NCBI GenBank assembly: GCA_028571685.1
Contig: CM053141.1
Span: 54,992,333-55,056,332, forward strand
Direction of reading: 5' to 3'
Length of the DNA stretch: 64,000 bases
Source of the DNA: Heterohyrax brucei
Taxonomy: Eukaryota > Chordata > Mammalia > Hyracoidea > Procaviidae
Shown: positions 39,301 to 51,300 of the stretch, one piece after another
How the letters are laid out: each line of letters begins with the position of its first letter
How positions within the stretch are numbered: position 1 is the stretch's first letter
Notes under the pieces: model-generated
Seen by the model: the letters and a program-made list of their open reading frames with translations, nothing else
The model's database searches: none
Told to the model about the DNA's origin: nothing
Made by a program: the position numbers and the translations under genes

Positions 39301-42300
39301 GGTAGACAGAATGCCACTCCTTTCTTCCACAGCACCTCTGGAACTTCCAGTGTTTCAGTTTGCAGCCAAGCATGTTAACCCTTTGAACCAGCCAAGGACC
39401 CCAGATACATGCATACTGTTGTGTTAGTGCACGCTACTACCTTTATTAGTGAGCAGTATGTCATGTGACGAATGTGTTATTAGGTTTAATGACTAAATTG
39501 CTTTGCATTTTGTATATGTTCAATAGTTAAGTCAGAATCGACCCAATGACCTTGAGTTTATTTATTTATTTATTTTTGGTTTGGTATGTGGTTGATAAAC
39601 GTGTGCTATTTTACTTATTTTTTTAACTCTAAGAAATAGTAACATACTCAGGAGGCTTCATGCTCTTTTCCCCATATGTTTATGGTTGTCTCCTGAAGTG
39701 ACAGAAGGGGGACGTCTGGGGCACAGGTATGCACTTCTGCCTCTGGAGCCATGGCATCTGTCTCAGTCATCTAGTGCTGCCATAACAGAAATAACACAGA
39801 TGGATGGTGTTAAAATGAGAAAGTTTATTTTGTTACGCTCCAGTAAGTTAAGAGTCCAAATTCAGGGTGTCAGCTCCTGGGGAAGGCTTTCCGCTGGCTC
39901 TGGAGGAAGGTCCTGGCCATCACTTCCTCCCTGGACTGGGAGCTTCTGAAGTACGGGGACCCTGGGTCCTTTCCAAAGGATGTGCTCTGCTCTTGGCCCT
40001 CGTTCTTGGTGGTTGAGGGCCCCTAATCTCTCGGCTAGCTTCTTTTATCTCTCAAAAGATTGCATCACGGCACCGTCCAGTCTCCCACAGAGTCCTACCC
40101 CACCAACCCAGCTGTTGTCCCTCATTAACATCGCAGACGCGGGGTTCACAGCATGGAGGAACATCACACCGTACCAGGAATCCTGGTTTGGTCTTGCAAA
40201 ATTACTGCACCCATTTTTGGGGGGACACAATTCAATCCATGACAGCAACCTGGTCAAGAAGGGTGAGGACTACTAATACTGGATGAGATTATCTGTTTCT
40301 CTAGTCTTCTCAGCACTGGGTTTTATCTTTGTAAAATTGTATTTTTTTTTCACCACCCCCCCCTCCCCGAAGCCTGTACTAATCCTCTTTCTTCTTTCAC
40401 CAATGCCTTCATCCCGAAAGAACTGCAGAACTGTTTCATGTAGCAATGTTACTTGCTGGCTGAAAGACCTACAAGTGAAAGGAGAATATTTTGTTAATGT
40501 GTCTACCAGAATCTGGAACGGGACTTTTGCAGCAGTAAGTATCAGCTTTATTTATTCAGTTTATCTATAGAAGGGAAATAGACTTCACTGTCAAGAAGAT
40601 CTTAACTTTTTGGTAAAAATGGGTATTTCAGCCAGTGTCAGTGGTGCCCAAATAAGCTGGAGCACTTTTGTCCTGGAAGGCAGCCTGCTTCTCTCCTTTT
40701 CCAGAGCTAGCTCCATCTGGCTGTGCCACAGACCCACCTGGGTTGCTTAGGAAGGGTTCTGCTTTTCAGACTCCACTCCAACCTACTACATCAAAACCTC
40801 AGGGAATGATGTCAGGGAGCCTTCTGCTGGCTCGGAGCTGCCATGAGTCCCCTCCCTTGTCCCTCTCTCCAGGCTCTCCCGAGTTTCCACCCCCATCTCT
40901 TCTGCCACACACTAATCTAAATGCATGTGTCCGTGTCTCATTCCTTGAGCTCGCAGCTAATGGTCTGACTGATCTCAAAGCACGTAGTAAATAAATCTAA
41001 CATAAGGATCCTTATTGGTCTATTAGAGCCAAGTAACTGCTCTGCTTCCCTGTTACACCCTTTGTCAGATGAAAACCCACTGAGCACAGAACTGTGGAAG
41101 TCATTTCAATCACTGTGAAGTGTTTGAAGAGCGTGCCAAAATAATGTCGTCGTTGTTTTCCATATGGCAGGTGTGACTCTGCCTAAGTGATATCTGCTTT
41201 CAGTCAGGATTTCCAAAGCCAGAATTTCAGTCTGGCAAAATGAACGTAAGGACAGACCAAAAACCCAAATCGTTGTCATTCGATCAGTTCTGACTGATGT
41301 TAACCCCATGTGTCGTATAGCTCCACAGGGTTTTCTTGGCTGTAATCTTTAAAGAAGCAGACTGCTAGGTTTGTCTTCCATGGCACAGCTGGGGAGATTC
41401 AAGCTACCAACCTTTCGGTTAGTAGCTGAGTTTACCACTTGCATCACCCAGGGAGCACCTAAGGGTTGAGAAACTTAAAACCCTTTGCCATCAAGTCGAT
41501 TCTGATTCATAGCAACCCTATAGAACTGAGTGGAAATGTCTCATAGGGTTTTCAAGGAACACCTGCTGGATTCCACAGGGCTTCTTCAATCTGACCATGT
41601 AGGTGGCTAGCTAATCTGTCAACTGGTACTGGCTCAGTCTGAGGCATCCAGATGGGGGAAATAGTCTTTTGGGAGCCTTATAATTTCTCTGGGTTTTGTT
41701 TGTTTTTAATGAATAAATCAGTTCTTGAGGTGCTTGTCAACCAGTCTCCATTCCCCATTTGCTATCTATTTCGTGATCCCTCCAACAAACTCCATTAACT
41801 CCTGTGGACTTTTCACGTAAGATTAGAAAACAAACCTTCCTCTGAACTTGTTGTGGAGCCAAAATATAAGCAATACTTTTGAAGAAAGAAATAATAAAAA
41901 GACAAATAGTGGAAAGTAGGAGGAAAAAAAAAAAAGGAAGGAAAGAGAGAGAATTGAATGGGTGGGGAGTGGGGAGTATGGCTTTCCTCTCGCCTTCTCC
42001 TATCTTGCCTCCTGTTAGTTGCATTTGCTTTTCAGCCTTCATGGTGACTTAAATCCTGTAGGATGGGCAGGATGCCTCTAGTCGCAACACCTTCCCAGAT
42101 GCTGCAGCCTGCTGCTCTATTCCACCACTTGGATGCTGGGATGTGGGGAACAAATGTTTTCATAGCGACCTGGGCCAGCTGGAAAGGAAAACTGACTGTT
42201 GCACATCAAAATCCAATCACCTCGACTCTGCAAAAAGCATTTGACTTTTTTTTTTTAGTTTGTTTAAAACTCCATCATTTTAACCATAAGACCTTCTGAA

Positions 42301-45300
42301 AGGTCTTCAAAAGCATCAGGTTCATTTCTGTGAGCAAAATTCTGAATTGTATTATTTATGCTTTTCCAGCATGGTTACGATGGTTAAACTGAGAAAACAC
42401 TCTGGAGAGTTATCATATGTCAAATCCTACATACCTTCTTCTATAAAAGATCGAGTGTTTATCCATACCTTATTTTAGCTACTTCAACTGCAGAGAGGAT
42501 GTTCTCAGACCACCTAGGAGATCTGTGCTGTGGTAGGGTCTCCTTTCTTGAATAGGAACCATGTTAATGTAGTGCTTTGGTTGCCACCCATTTTCTGATG
42601 CAGTGAAAGCTAACATCAAGTTTCAGGTAACTTCATCATGAAGCAGTTGCTCAGGCCTCCAAATTGCTGGCAATGTTTGCTTCCATTTGTGAGCAAAATC
42701 CTTGATGAACACTAGGAGCTGTGCTAGATCCTTCTCCCCTGCCGAGTGGCACACACCCACCACTACTATTAACCTGGCAGAATGTTGCATAACTGTGAGA
42801 CAGGCTGGACTTGGGAGTGCAGGTAAATCAGTTTTGTAGGAAAAATTCTTTCGTCTTCAGTTTCTGGGAACTGTGAAGCCCGCTTTTACCTCACTGCTGT
42901 TTTTTTTTCACATAAAGCATTATCAATACATTCAACGTGTCCCCATTATTACTGTTTATGAGTGATCAGTGTTACCTTTTTATGCCGTCATCCAACTTGA
43001 GTAAAGTAATTAGAGACTGAGCCAGTGGAAAGGAAATAAATTACTCACTTTTTGGAAATACAGCCTTTCTTTTTGGCTACTAGATATAGTTTAGGAAGTT
43101 AACCACATGGCATATATTGAATTGTATGCCCTAGTAACCAGAAAAACTGAGCCATAGTACAAAGAACATGTAAAAACTGGGCATCTTATTCTATTTCCCA
43201 GTAAGCATCGGGCTCAGTGTTTGCATTATAGGGAAAAAAAATTTTTTAAGTAGTGGAATATATACATCAATAAAGTTTTCATCAAAAAATGCATGTAAAT
43301 ATATTTCATATTACAAAATGATTAGGCAATTCAGCACAATACAGTATAGATCTTTCCTATATACCTGTCCCCAGCCAAGTAATTATTTCATAGAATACTT
43401 TGAGAAGTCTGAAATTCTCTCTGTTACGTAAGTACACTGACTCTTGCCAGAAGGTCCAGGGTGTCTGCTGCTTACGTGCATGTTCAACAACAAATGTACT
43501 TCTCTTTCATTAACTGAGGTAAAATTCATATAACAGAAAATTGCCCGTTTTAAAGTGAACAATTCAATGGCATTCAGCCATCACCACCACCTAGATCTAA
43601 AACATTTTCATCACCCGTTAAGCAGTTATTCCCTGTTCTTCCCTTCAATTCAGCCCCTGGCAGCCACCTATATGTTTTCTGTCTCTGTGGATTTATCTGT
43701 TCTGGACATTAAATATAAATGAAATCATACCATATATGATCTTTTGTGACATGCTCCTTTCAACAAAATATCTTCAAGGTTCATGCATATTGTAACACGT
43801 TGTCAGTACTGCGTTCCTTTTCATGGCTAAAGAATATTCCATTGTATGGATATTACCACAGTTTGTTTATCCACTCATCTCATATTTAATTTTTTTAATT
43901 TTATTGTAGTAAAGATATAACAAAAACTGCCATTTTATTCATTTTTGAGTGTACAATTCCGTAGTTAATTATATTTACCATGTTGTGAAACCATCTGTTT
44001 CCAAAATATTTTCACATCCCTAAACAGAAACTCGGTAAGTACCTCTAAGCAGTAGCTCCTCATTCCCCTCTCCCCACCAATCCCTGGGAACCACTAACAA
44101 ATTTTTGTCTCTGTGTGTTTGCCTAGTCTACATATTTCATATAAGCAGTTTCATACAAAATTTGTTCTGTGTCTGACTTATTTTACTTAGTGTCATGTTT
44201 TCAAGGTTCATCCATGTAGCATATATCAGAAATTCATTTTTTATGACTGACTGATACTCCATTGTATGTGTATTCTGCATTTTATTTATCTATTCACTTA
44301 TGTAACAGTAGAAATTTCAGGCTTTCCAATTGAAATATTTTATCAAATACTACTTGACTGGGGACAGGCGTATAGGAAGATTTATATTTTATGCTGAAGT
44401 GCCTAATTTTGTGATATATGCCTCTGTTTTTGATGATAACATTCATTCATTTATCCATTGATAGACATTTGGTTATTTACACCTTTTGACTATTGTAAAT
44501 AATGCTACCATGAGGACTAGTATGCATGTATCTGTTGGAAGTTCCATTTTTCAAGTCTTTTGTGTCTGTACTGAACAGTGAGTTTCTGGGACATATGACA
44601 ATTCTCCATTTAACTTTTAGGGAAGCTGCTGAACTGTTTTCCATAGTAGCTGTACCATTTTACATTTCCACTAGCAGTGGACAAATGTTTCAGTTTCTCC
44701 AGATGTTTCAGTTTCTCCACATTCTTGCCAACACTTACTCTTTTCCATTTTTTCTGGTAATAGCCATCCTAGTAAGTATAAAGTGGCAGTTCATTGTGGT
44801 TTTGATTTTCCTTTCCCTAATGACTGATGACATTGAACATCTTTTCCTGTGCTCGATGTCTACTCATTTGCCTTTTTTTTTTTAATTAGGTTGTTTTTCG
44901 TTATTGAATTATAAAAGTTCTTTATATATGCTTGATATTAAAGCCTTTGCAGATCCGACTCGACAGCACTTGGCTGGCTTTGCAGATACACTATTTCCAT
45001 ATATTTTCTCCTATCATGTAGGCTGTCTCTTTTTTTCTTGGCACAAAAGTTTTTAATTTTGAAGAGTCCAATTTACCTGTTTTCATTGTTCACCCTTTTG
45101 GTGTCATATCTAAGGATCCATTGCTAAAAACAAGGTCTTAAAACTTTATCCCTATGTTTTCTTCTAAGAGTTTTATGGTTTTAGTTTTTATTTTAGGTCA
45201 TTGGTCCATTTTGAATTAGTAAAAGTGGTCAAAGCATCATTTTTTGAAGAGACTATTCTTTCCCCACTGAATGAACTTGGTGCCCTTGTAAAAAATCACT

Positions 45301-48300
45301 TAGCTGTAAACATACAGGTTTGCTTCTGGATTTTTAATGCTAATCCATTGATCTATATCTTTTTCACACCAGTACTACAGTATTTTTATTACCTTAGCCT
45401 TAGAGTGTGCTTGAAATCAGAAGTGTGAAATCAGTGTGATTCTTTCACCCTCAGCTTACCTATGGATTTGGATCTGAAGTGGGTCTCTTGACAGCATGCT
45501 AGACTGCATGTAGTTGGATCAGATTTTCTCGTCTATTCTGTCAGTCTCTTCATTTTGATTGAGAGTTTAACTCACTTATATTTCAAGCAATTAACAGTGA
45601 TTAAGAACTTCTGCTACTACTTCTGACATTTTACTGTTTGTTTTCTGTGTATTTTGTACTTCTTCTGTGCTTCATTTTCTGCAATACTGCCTACTTTGTG
45701 TTTAGTTGATTTTTTGGAGTGAACTACTTTGATTCCCTTCTCAGTTCTTTTTGGTGTATATTTTTTCAGTGTGTGTGTGTGGTGACTATGGGTTCTTGTT
45801 CTTAGATGCCATTGAGATGGTTCTGACTGATAGCAACACCATGTACAATAGAGCAAAACATTGCTGACTCCTTAGCCATCCTCACAACCATTATTATGCT
45901 TAAGCCACTGTTGCAGCCACTGTTTTAGTCTTTCTCATTGAGGATCTGACTCTCTTTTTGAGGACTGTGTGCTTTAGCAAATATGATACACTTCTCCAGG
46001 GACTGAACCCTGCTGATAACATGTCCAAAGTATGTGAGATGTATTCTCCCCATCCTTACTTCTAAGGAACAGTCTGTCTTTACTTCTTCCAAGACAGATT
46101 TCTTCATTCTTCTGGCAGTCCATAGTATAGTCAATATGCTTCTCTACTACCATAATTCAAAAATGTTAATACTTCTTCAGTCTTATTTATTCATCATCCA
46201 GCTTTCACATGCATAGCAAGTGGTTGAAAACATCACGGCTTTGGCCAGAGCACCTTAGTCTTCAGCACTTTAAAGAGATCTTTTGCAGCAGATCTGCCTA
46301 TTGCAATGTGTCTTTTAATGTCTTAGCTGCTGCTTCCATCAGTGTGGATTGTGGATTCAAGCAAAATGAAATCCCTGACAAATCCAGTCTTTTTTTTTTA
46401 TTTATCACGATGCGCTTCTTGTGAATTTTTGTTTTCTTAATGTAATCTGTATTGAAGGCTATGATCTTTGATCTTCATCAGTGTTTCAAATCCTCTTCAT
46501 TTTCAGCAAGCAGGGCTGTGTCATCTGCTTAAAATAAGTTTTTAATGAGTCTGCCTCCAATCCTCATACCTTGTTTTTCTTCACATAATAATCCAGCTTC
46601 TTAGATTATTTGCTCAGCATATGGATCAAAATAGGTATGGTGAAAAGATACAACCCTTATGCACATCTTTCCTGGCTTTACACCTTGCAGTGTCTCCTTC
46701 TGTTCAAATGAGTACCTCTTCCTCTGTACAGTTTTCTCTTGAGCACAGTTAAGTGCTCTGGATTTTCAGTTCTTCACAATGTTATCTATAATTTGTTGTA
46801 ATCCATGCAGTCAAATGCCTCAACATAGTCTATAAAACACAAGTAAACACCTTTCTGGTATTCTCTGCTTTCATCCAGGATCCATCTGACATCAGCCATG
46901 ATATCCATCCTTCCATGTTCTCTTCTAAATGCAGCTTGAGTTTGACAGTTCCCTGTCAATATACTGCTGCAACTGCTTTCTTATGAATAGGCATAAATAG
47001 AAATCTCTTCCAGTCAGTTGGGCAGGTAGCTGTCCTCCCAATTTCTGGGCACAGGTATGTGAGCACTACCAGTGCCGCATCTGTTGGTTGAAACCTGTCA
47101 GCTGATAGTCTGCCAATGTCTGGAGCCTTGGTTTTCACCAGTGCCTTCAGTGCCGCTGTGTCTTCTTCCTTCAGTGCCATCAGTTACTGCTCATCCGACC
47201 CTTTTGCTCCATCTTTTAAATGTTCACCTGTAAAAAGTATTGTTTTATTCTCAGAAACTTGTCCGTCAGTTTGTTGTATTGTGGGGGCTTGTGTGTCTCT
47301 GATTCTGTCTACTCTGCCACTGGTATTCAGATACAAGTAGGGTGACCCACGGTAGATAGGCTTCCGTAGAGCGTCCACACTAATACAGGTGAGTAAAAAG
47401 GACTTGTCAGTCTACTCCTGAAAAGAATTAGCTAGCAAAAACCCTATGAATAGCAGCAGAACCTGGTCTGACATACAGCCAGAAGATACACACCCCTAGG
47501 TTGGCAGGCACTCAAAATACAACCGGGAAACAGCTGCCTCCTCAAAGTAGAGTCAACCTTAATGACGTTGACAAAGTCAAGCTTTCAGGACCTTCATTTG
47601 CTGATATGGCATGACTCAAAATGAGAAGAAACATTTTCAAACATCCATTAATAATCTGAATGTGGAATGTACAAGGTATGACTAAGAAAATTGGAAGTTG
47701 TCCGAAATGAAATGAAACCCATTAACACCAATATCCTAGCATTAGTAAGCTGAAATGGACTGGAATTGGCCATTCTGAATCAGGAGATCATAGGGCCTAC
47801 TATGCTGAAAATGGCAACTTGAAGAGGGATGGCATTACATTCATTGTCAAAAAGAACATTTTGAGATCTATTCTAAAATACAGTGCTATCAGTGATAGGA
47901 TGATATCCATCCATCTACAAGGAAGACCAGTTAATGGGACTGTTATTCAAATTGTTCACCAACAACTAAGGCCAAAGATGAAGAAAGGAAGATTTTTACC
48001 AGCTTGTGCAGTCCAAAGTTGATCAGACATGAAGTCAGGATGCATGATAATTACTGGTGATTGGAATGCAAAAGTTGGAAACAAAGAAGTACTGGTAGTT
48101 GGAAAATAAGGGTTTGGTCATAGAAACAGCGCTGGAGATCACATGGTAGAATTTGGAAAACAACTTTTTCAGTGCAAGTACATTTTTCACCAGCATCAGT
48201 GGAGACTGTACACATGAGCCTTAACAGATGGAACACACAGGATTCAGACTGACCACATCAGTGGATAAAAGATGGTGGCAAAGGTCAGTATCATCACGCA

Positions 48301-51300
48301 GAACACAACCTGGGGCCAGGTGCAGAATAGACCATCAGTTGCTCGTGTACAAGTTCAAATTGAATGTGAGAATTAGAAAAAGTCCACAAGAGCCAAAATC
48401 TGACCTTGAGTATATCCCACTGAGTTTAGAGACTGTCTCAAGAAGAGATTTGCCACACTGAACACTAACGACCAAAGAGCAGATGAGTTATGAAATAACA
48501 TCCAGGGTATCAAACATGATAAAAGCAAGGGGTCATTAAAAAGTTGAGAGAGAAAGAAAAGACAAAACTGGATGTCAGAAGAGACTCTGAAACTTGTTCT
48601 TGAATTTCGAGTAGCTAAAGCAAAAGGAAGAAATGATAAAGTAAAAAGAAGAGAACAGATTTCAAAGAGCAATTTGAGAAGGCAAAGTATTACAATAACA
48701 GGTGCAAGGAATGGAGATAGAAAACTAAAGGGAAGAACAACCTCTGCGTAGCTCATGCTGAAAGAATGGAAGAAATTCAAGCCTCAAGTTGCAACAGTAA
48801 AGGAATCTACAGAGAAAATATCAAATGATGTAGGAAGCATCAAAAGAAGATGGTAGGAATACAAAGAATGATTATACCAAAAAGAACCGGTCAAAGTTCA
48901 ACCATTTCAAGAGGTAGCATATAATCAGAAACTGATGGTTCTGAAGAAGGTGGTTGAAGCTGTATTGGAGGCATTGTTGGCAGTGCTGGAAGGGCTCACA
49001 CTTCTATTTCAAGAAGTTTGGAAGACAGCTATCTGGCCAACCGCTTGGAAAAGACCAATATTTATGTCTATTCCCAAGAAAGGTGACACAACCAAATGCA
49101 AAAATTATAGAACAGTATCATTAATACCACAGGCAAGTAAAGTTTTGCTAAAGATCATTCAAAGCAGCAGCAGCAGAATGTTGGCAGGGAATGGCCAGAA
49201 ATTCAAGCTGGATTCAGAAGAGGATGTGGAAACAGGCATTTCGTTGCTGATGTCAGCTGGATCTTGGCTGAAAGCAGAGAATACCAGAAAGATGTTTACT
49301 TGTGTCTTACTGACTATGGGAAGGCATTTGACTGTATGGATCATATTGAACTATGGATAACATTGCAGAGAATGGGAATTCCAGAATACTTAATTGTACT
49401 ATGAGGGATCTGTACATGAATCAAGAGTCAGTTGTTTGAACAGAATGTGGAGACACTGCAAGGTTTCAAGTCAGGAAATGTGCACATCAAGGTTTTATCC
49501 TTTCACCAAGGCAGCCAAGTGCCGTCGAGTTGGATCCGCCGTACATGTTCAATCTGTATGTCCAGCAAATAATCTGAGAAGCTGGACTATATGAAGAACA
49601 GATTGGAGGAAGACTCATTAACAATCTGCAGTGTGCAGTAACACAGTTTTGCTTGGTCAAAGTGAGGACTTAAAACTGCTGAAAAATCAAAGATCACAGC
49701 CTTTAATATGGATGACACTTCAACATAAAAAAAAAAAATCCTCACAACTCGAACCATAAGCAGCATCATGATAAACAGAGACAAGACTGAGGTTGACAAG
49801 GGTTTCATTTTACTTTGCTCCACAGTCAACACCTGTGGAAGCAGCAGTCAAGAAATCAAAAGACACAATTCATGGAGAAAATCTGCTGCAAAAGACCTCT
49901 TTAAAGTGTTCAACAGCAAAGGTGTCACCTTGAAGACTGTGGTGCACCAATCATACCATAGTCGTGTGAAAGGTGGACAATAAGAAAGAAAAAGAATTGA
50001 CTCCTTTGAATTGTGGTTTTGGGGAAGAATACTGAATATAGTATGAAGTGCCGAAAGAATGAACAGATTTGTCTTGGAAAAAATGCAAGTAGAGTGTGTT
50101 CCCTGGAAGCAAAGACAGTGAGACTGAGTCTTACATCCTTTGGACATGTCAGTGGGAACAACCCCGTGAGGAGGACCTCATGCTTGGTAGAGCCTCAGTG
50201 AAAATGAAGACTCTCAATGAGATGGACTGACACAGTGACTGCAACGATGGGCTCAAGCATAAAAATGATTGTGGGCGTGGGTTCAACTAGTGTTTGCGGT
50301 TGGTTTGTTGTTTTTTTTTTCCTCTGTTGTATACAGGGTCCCTGTGAATCTGAAACAACTTGCTGGCACCTAGTAACAACTACATCCTCAGAAGGAAAGT
50401 TCTCTTCCTTTTTAGTACTGGTTGTACATCCTATTATGTAGCTTCTTGAGATAAGTAGACAACAATATCGGGCGTTTCAGTTTTCCTTCATGTCCAGATT
50501 TCATTCAGTTTTAAGGAATACAGACCACGACCTTTCCTAATTAAAAACATAAATTTTAAACCTTTGCTTTCCTACATTGTCACCCAGGGAGAAGGTATTA
50601 ACAGCTAATGTTTAAACCCCATCCCCGGAGGTCGAATTTAACTTGCAGTGACAGGGTCCCATTATCTTGATGTTTCACTTGCCCCCCGGGTGTTTCTCCA
50701 GTGTGTCCGTGTGCACATCACCGGCACAGGCAATACCGGTGTCTTCGGGGTTGCCGTTTGCTCATGTTCCTTTGACTTTCCACTCCTGCTAGGATAAAAC
50801 AGAGTCTTCATTTTTATGTTCCAGTCAACTTTCCAGACAGTACAGCTGACAGCATCTGCACAAGTTGACACCTACAACCCTCAGATATATGTGATTGAAG
50901 AAAACACTGTCACAGTGAGTGCATCCTGTTCTTCCCCACACCTGTTAGAATCTGTGATAGGTATTCCATTTCTGAAAACTTTGATTCATAATTCTTCTTA
51001 TCTGAATTTATACAGTAGTATCTTACCAAAATTCTGAAAATCTAGTATTTATGTTGACTTTTTGGTGACCGTGTGTGCTGCTCAAAAAATATGGAGTGAT
51101 ACTTGCCTTTCTCCCTGCCCATGTTGGCAAAACTGTTTTCCCTAGAAGTGAGGATTCAGTGAGAGGCACAGTATTAGGAGTTTCGTCTTGTCTGTGGTTC
51201 CTAAAGCAGCACCACCAGTTCTTCTGGCTCCTGGTGCTTACACAAAATGGCTTAGCTCTTAGGTCGCTGAATCTAAATCATGCTTATTTAGATCAAATAT

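Noticed and set aside
48935-49360. 141-codon frame with reverse-transcriptase-like residues as a gene
   Set aside because: It is a surviving piece of the RTE LINE. Upstream and downstream parts are out of frame or stopped, and the catalytic YxDD region is not in this frame, so it is a relic.
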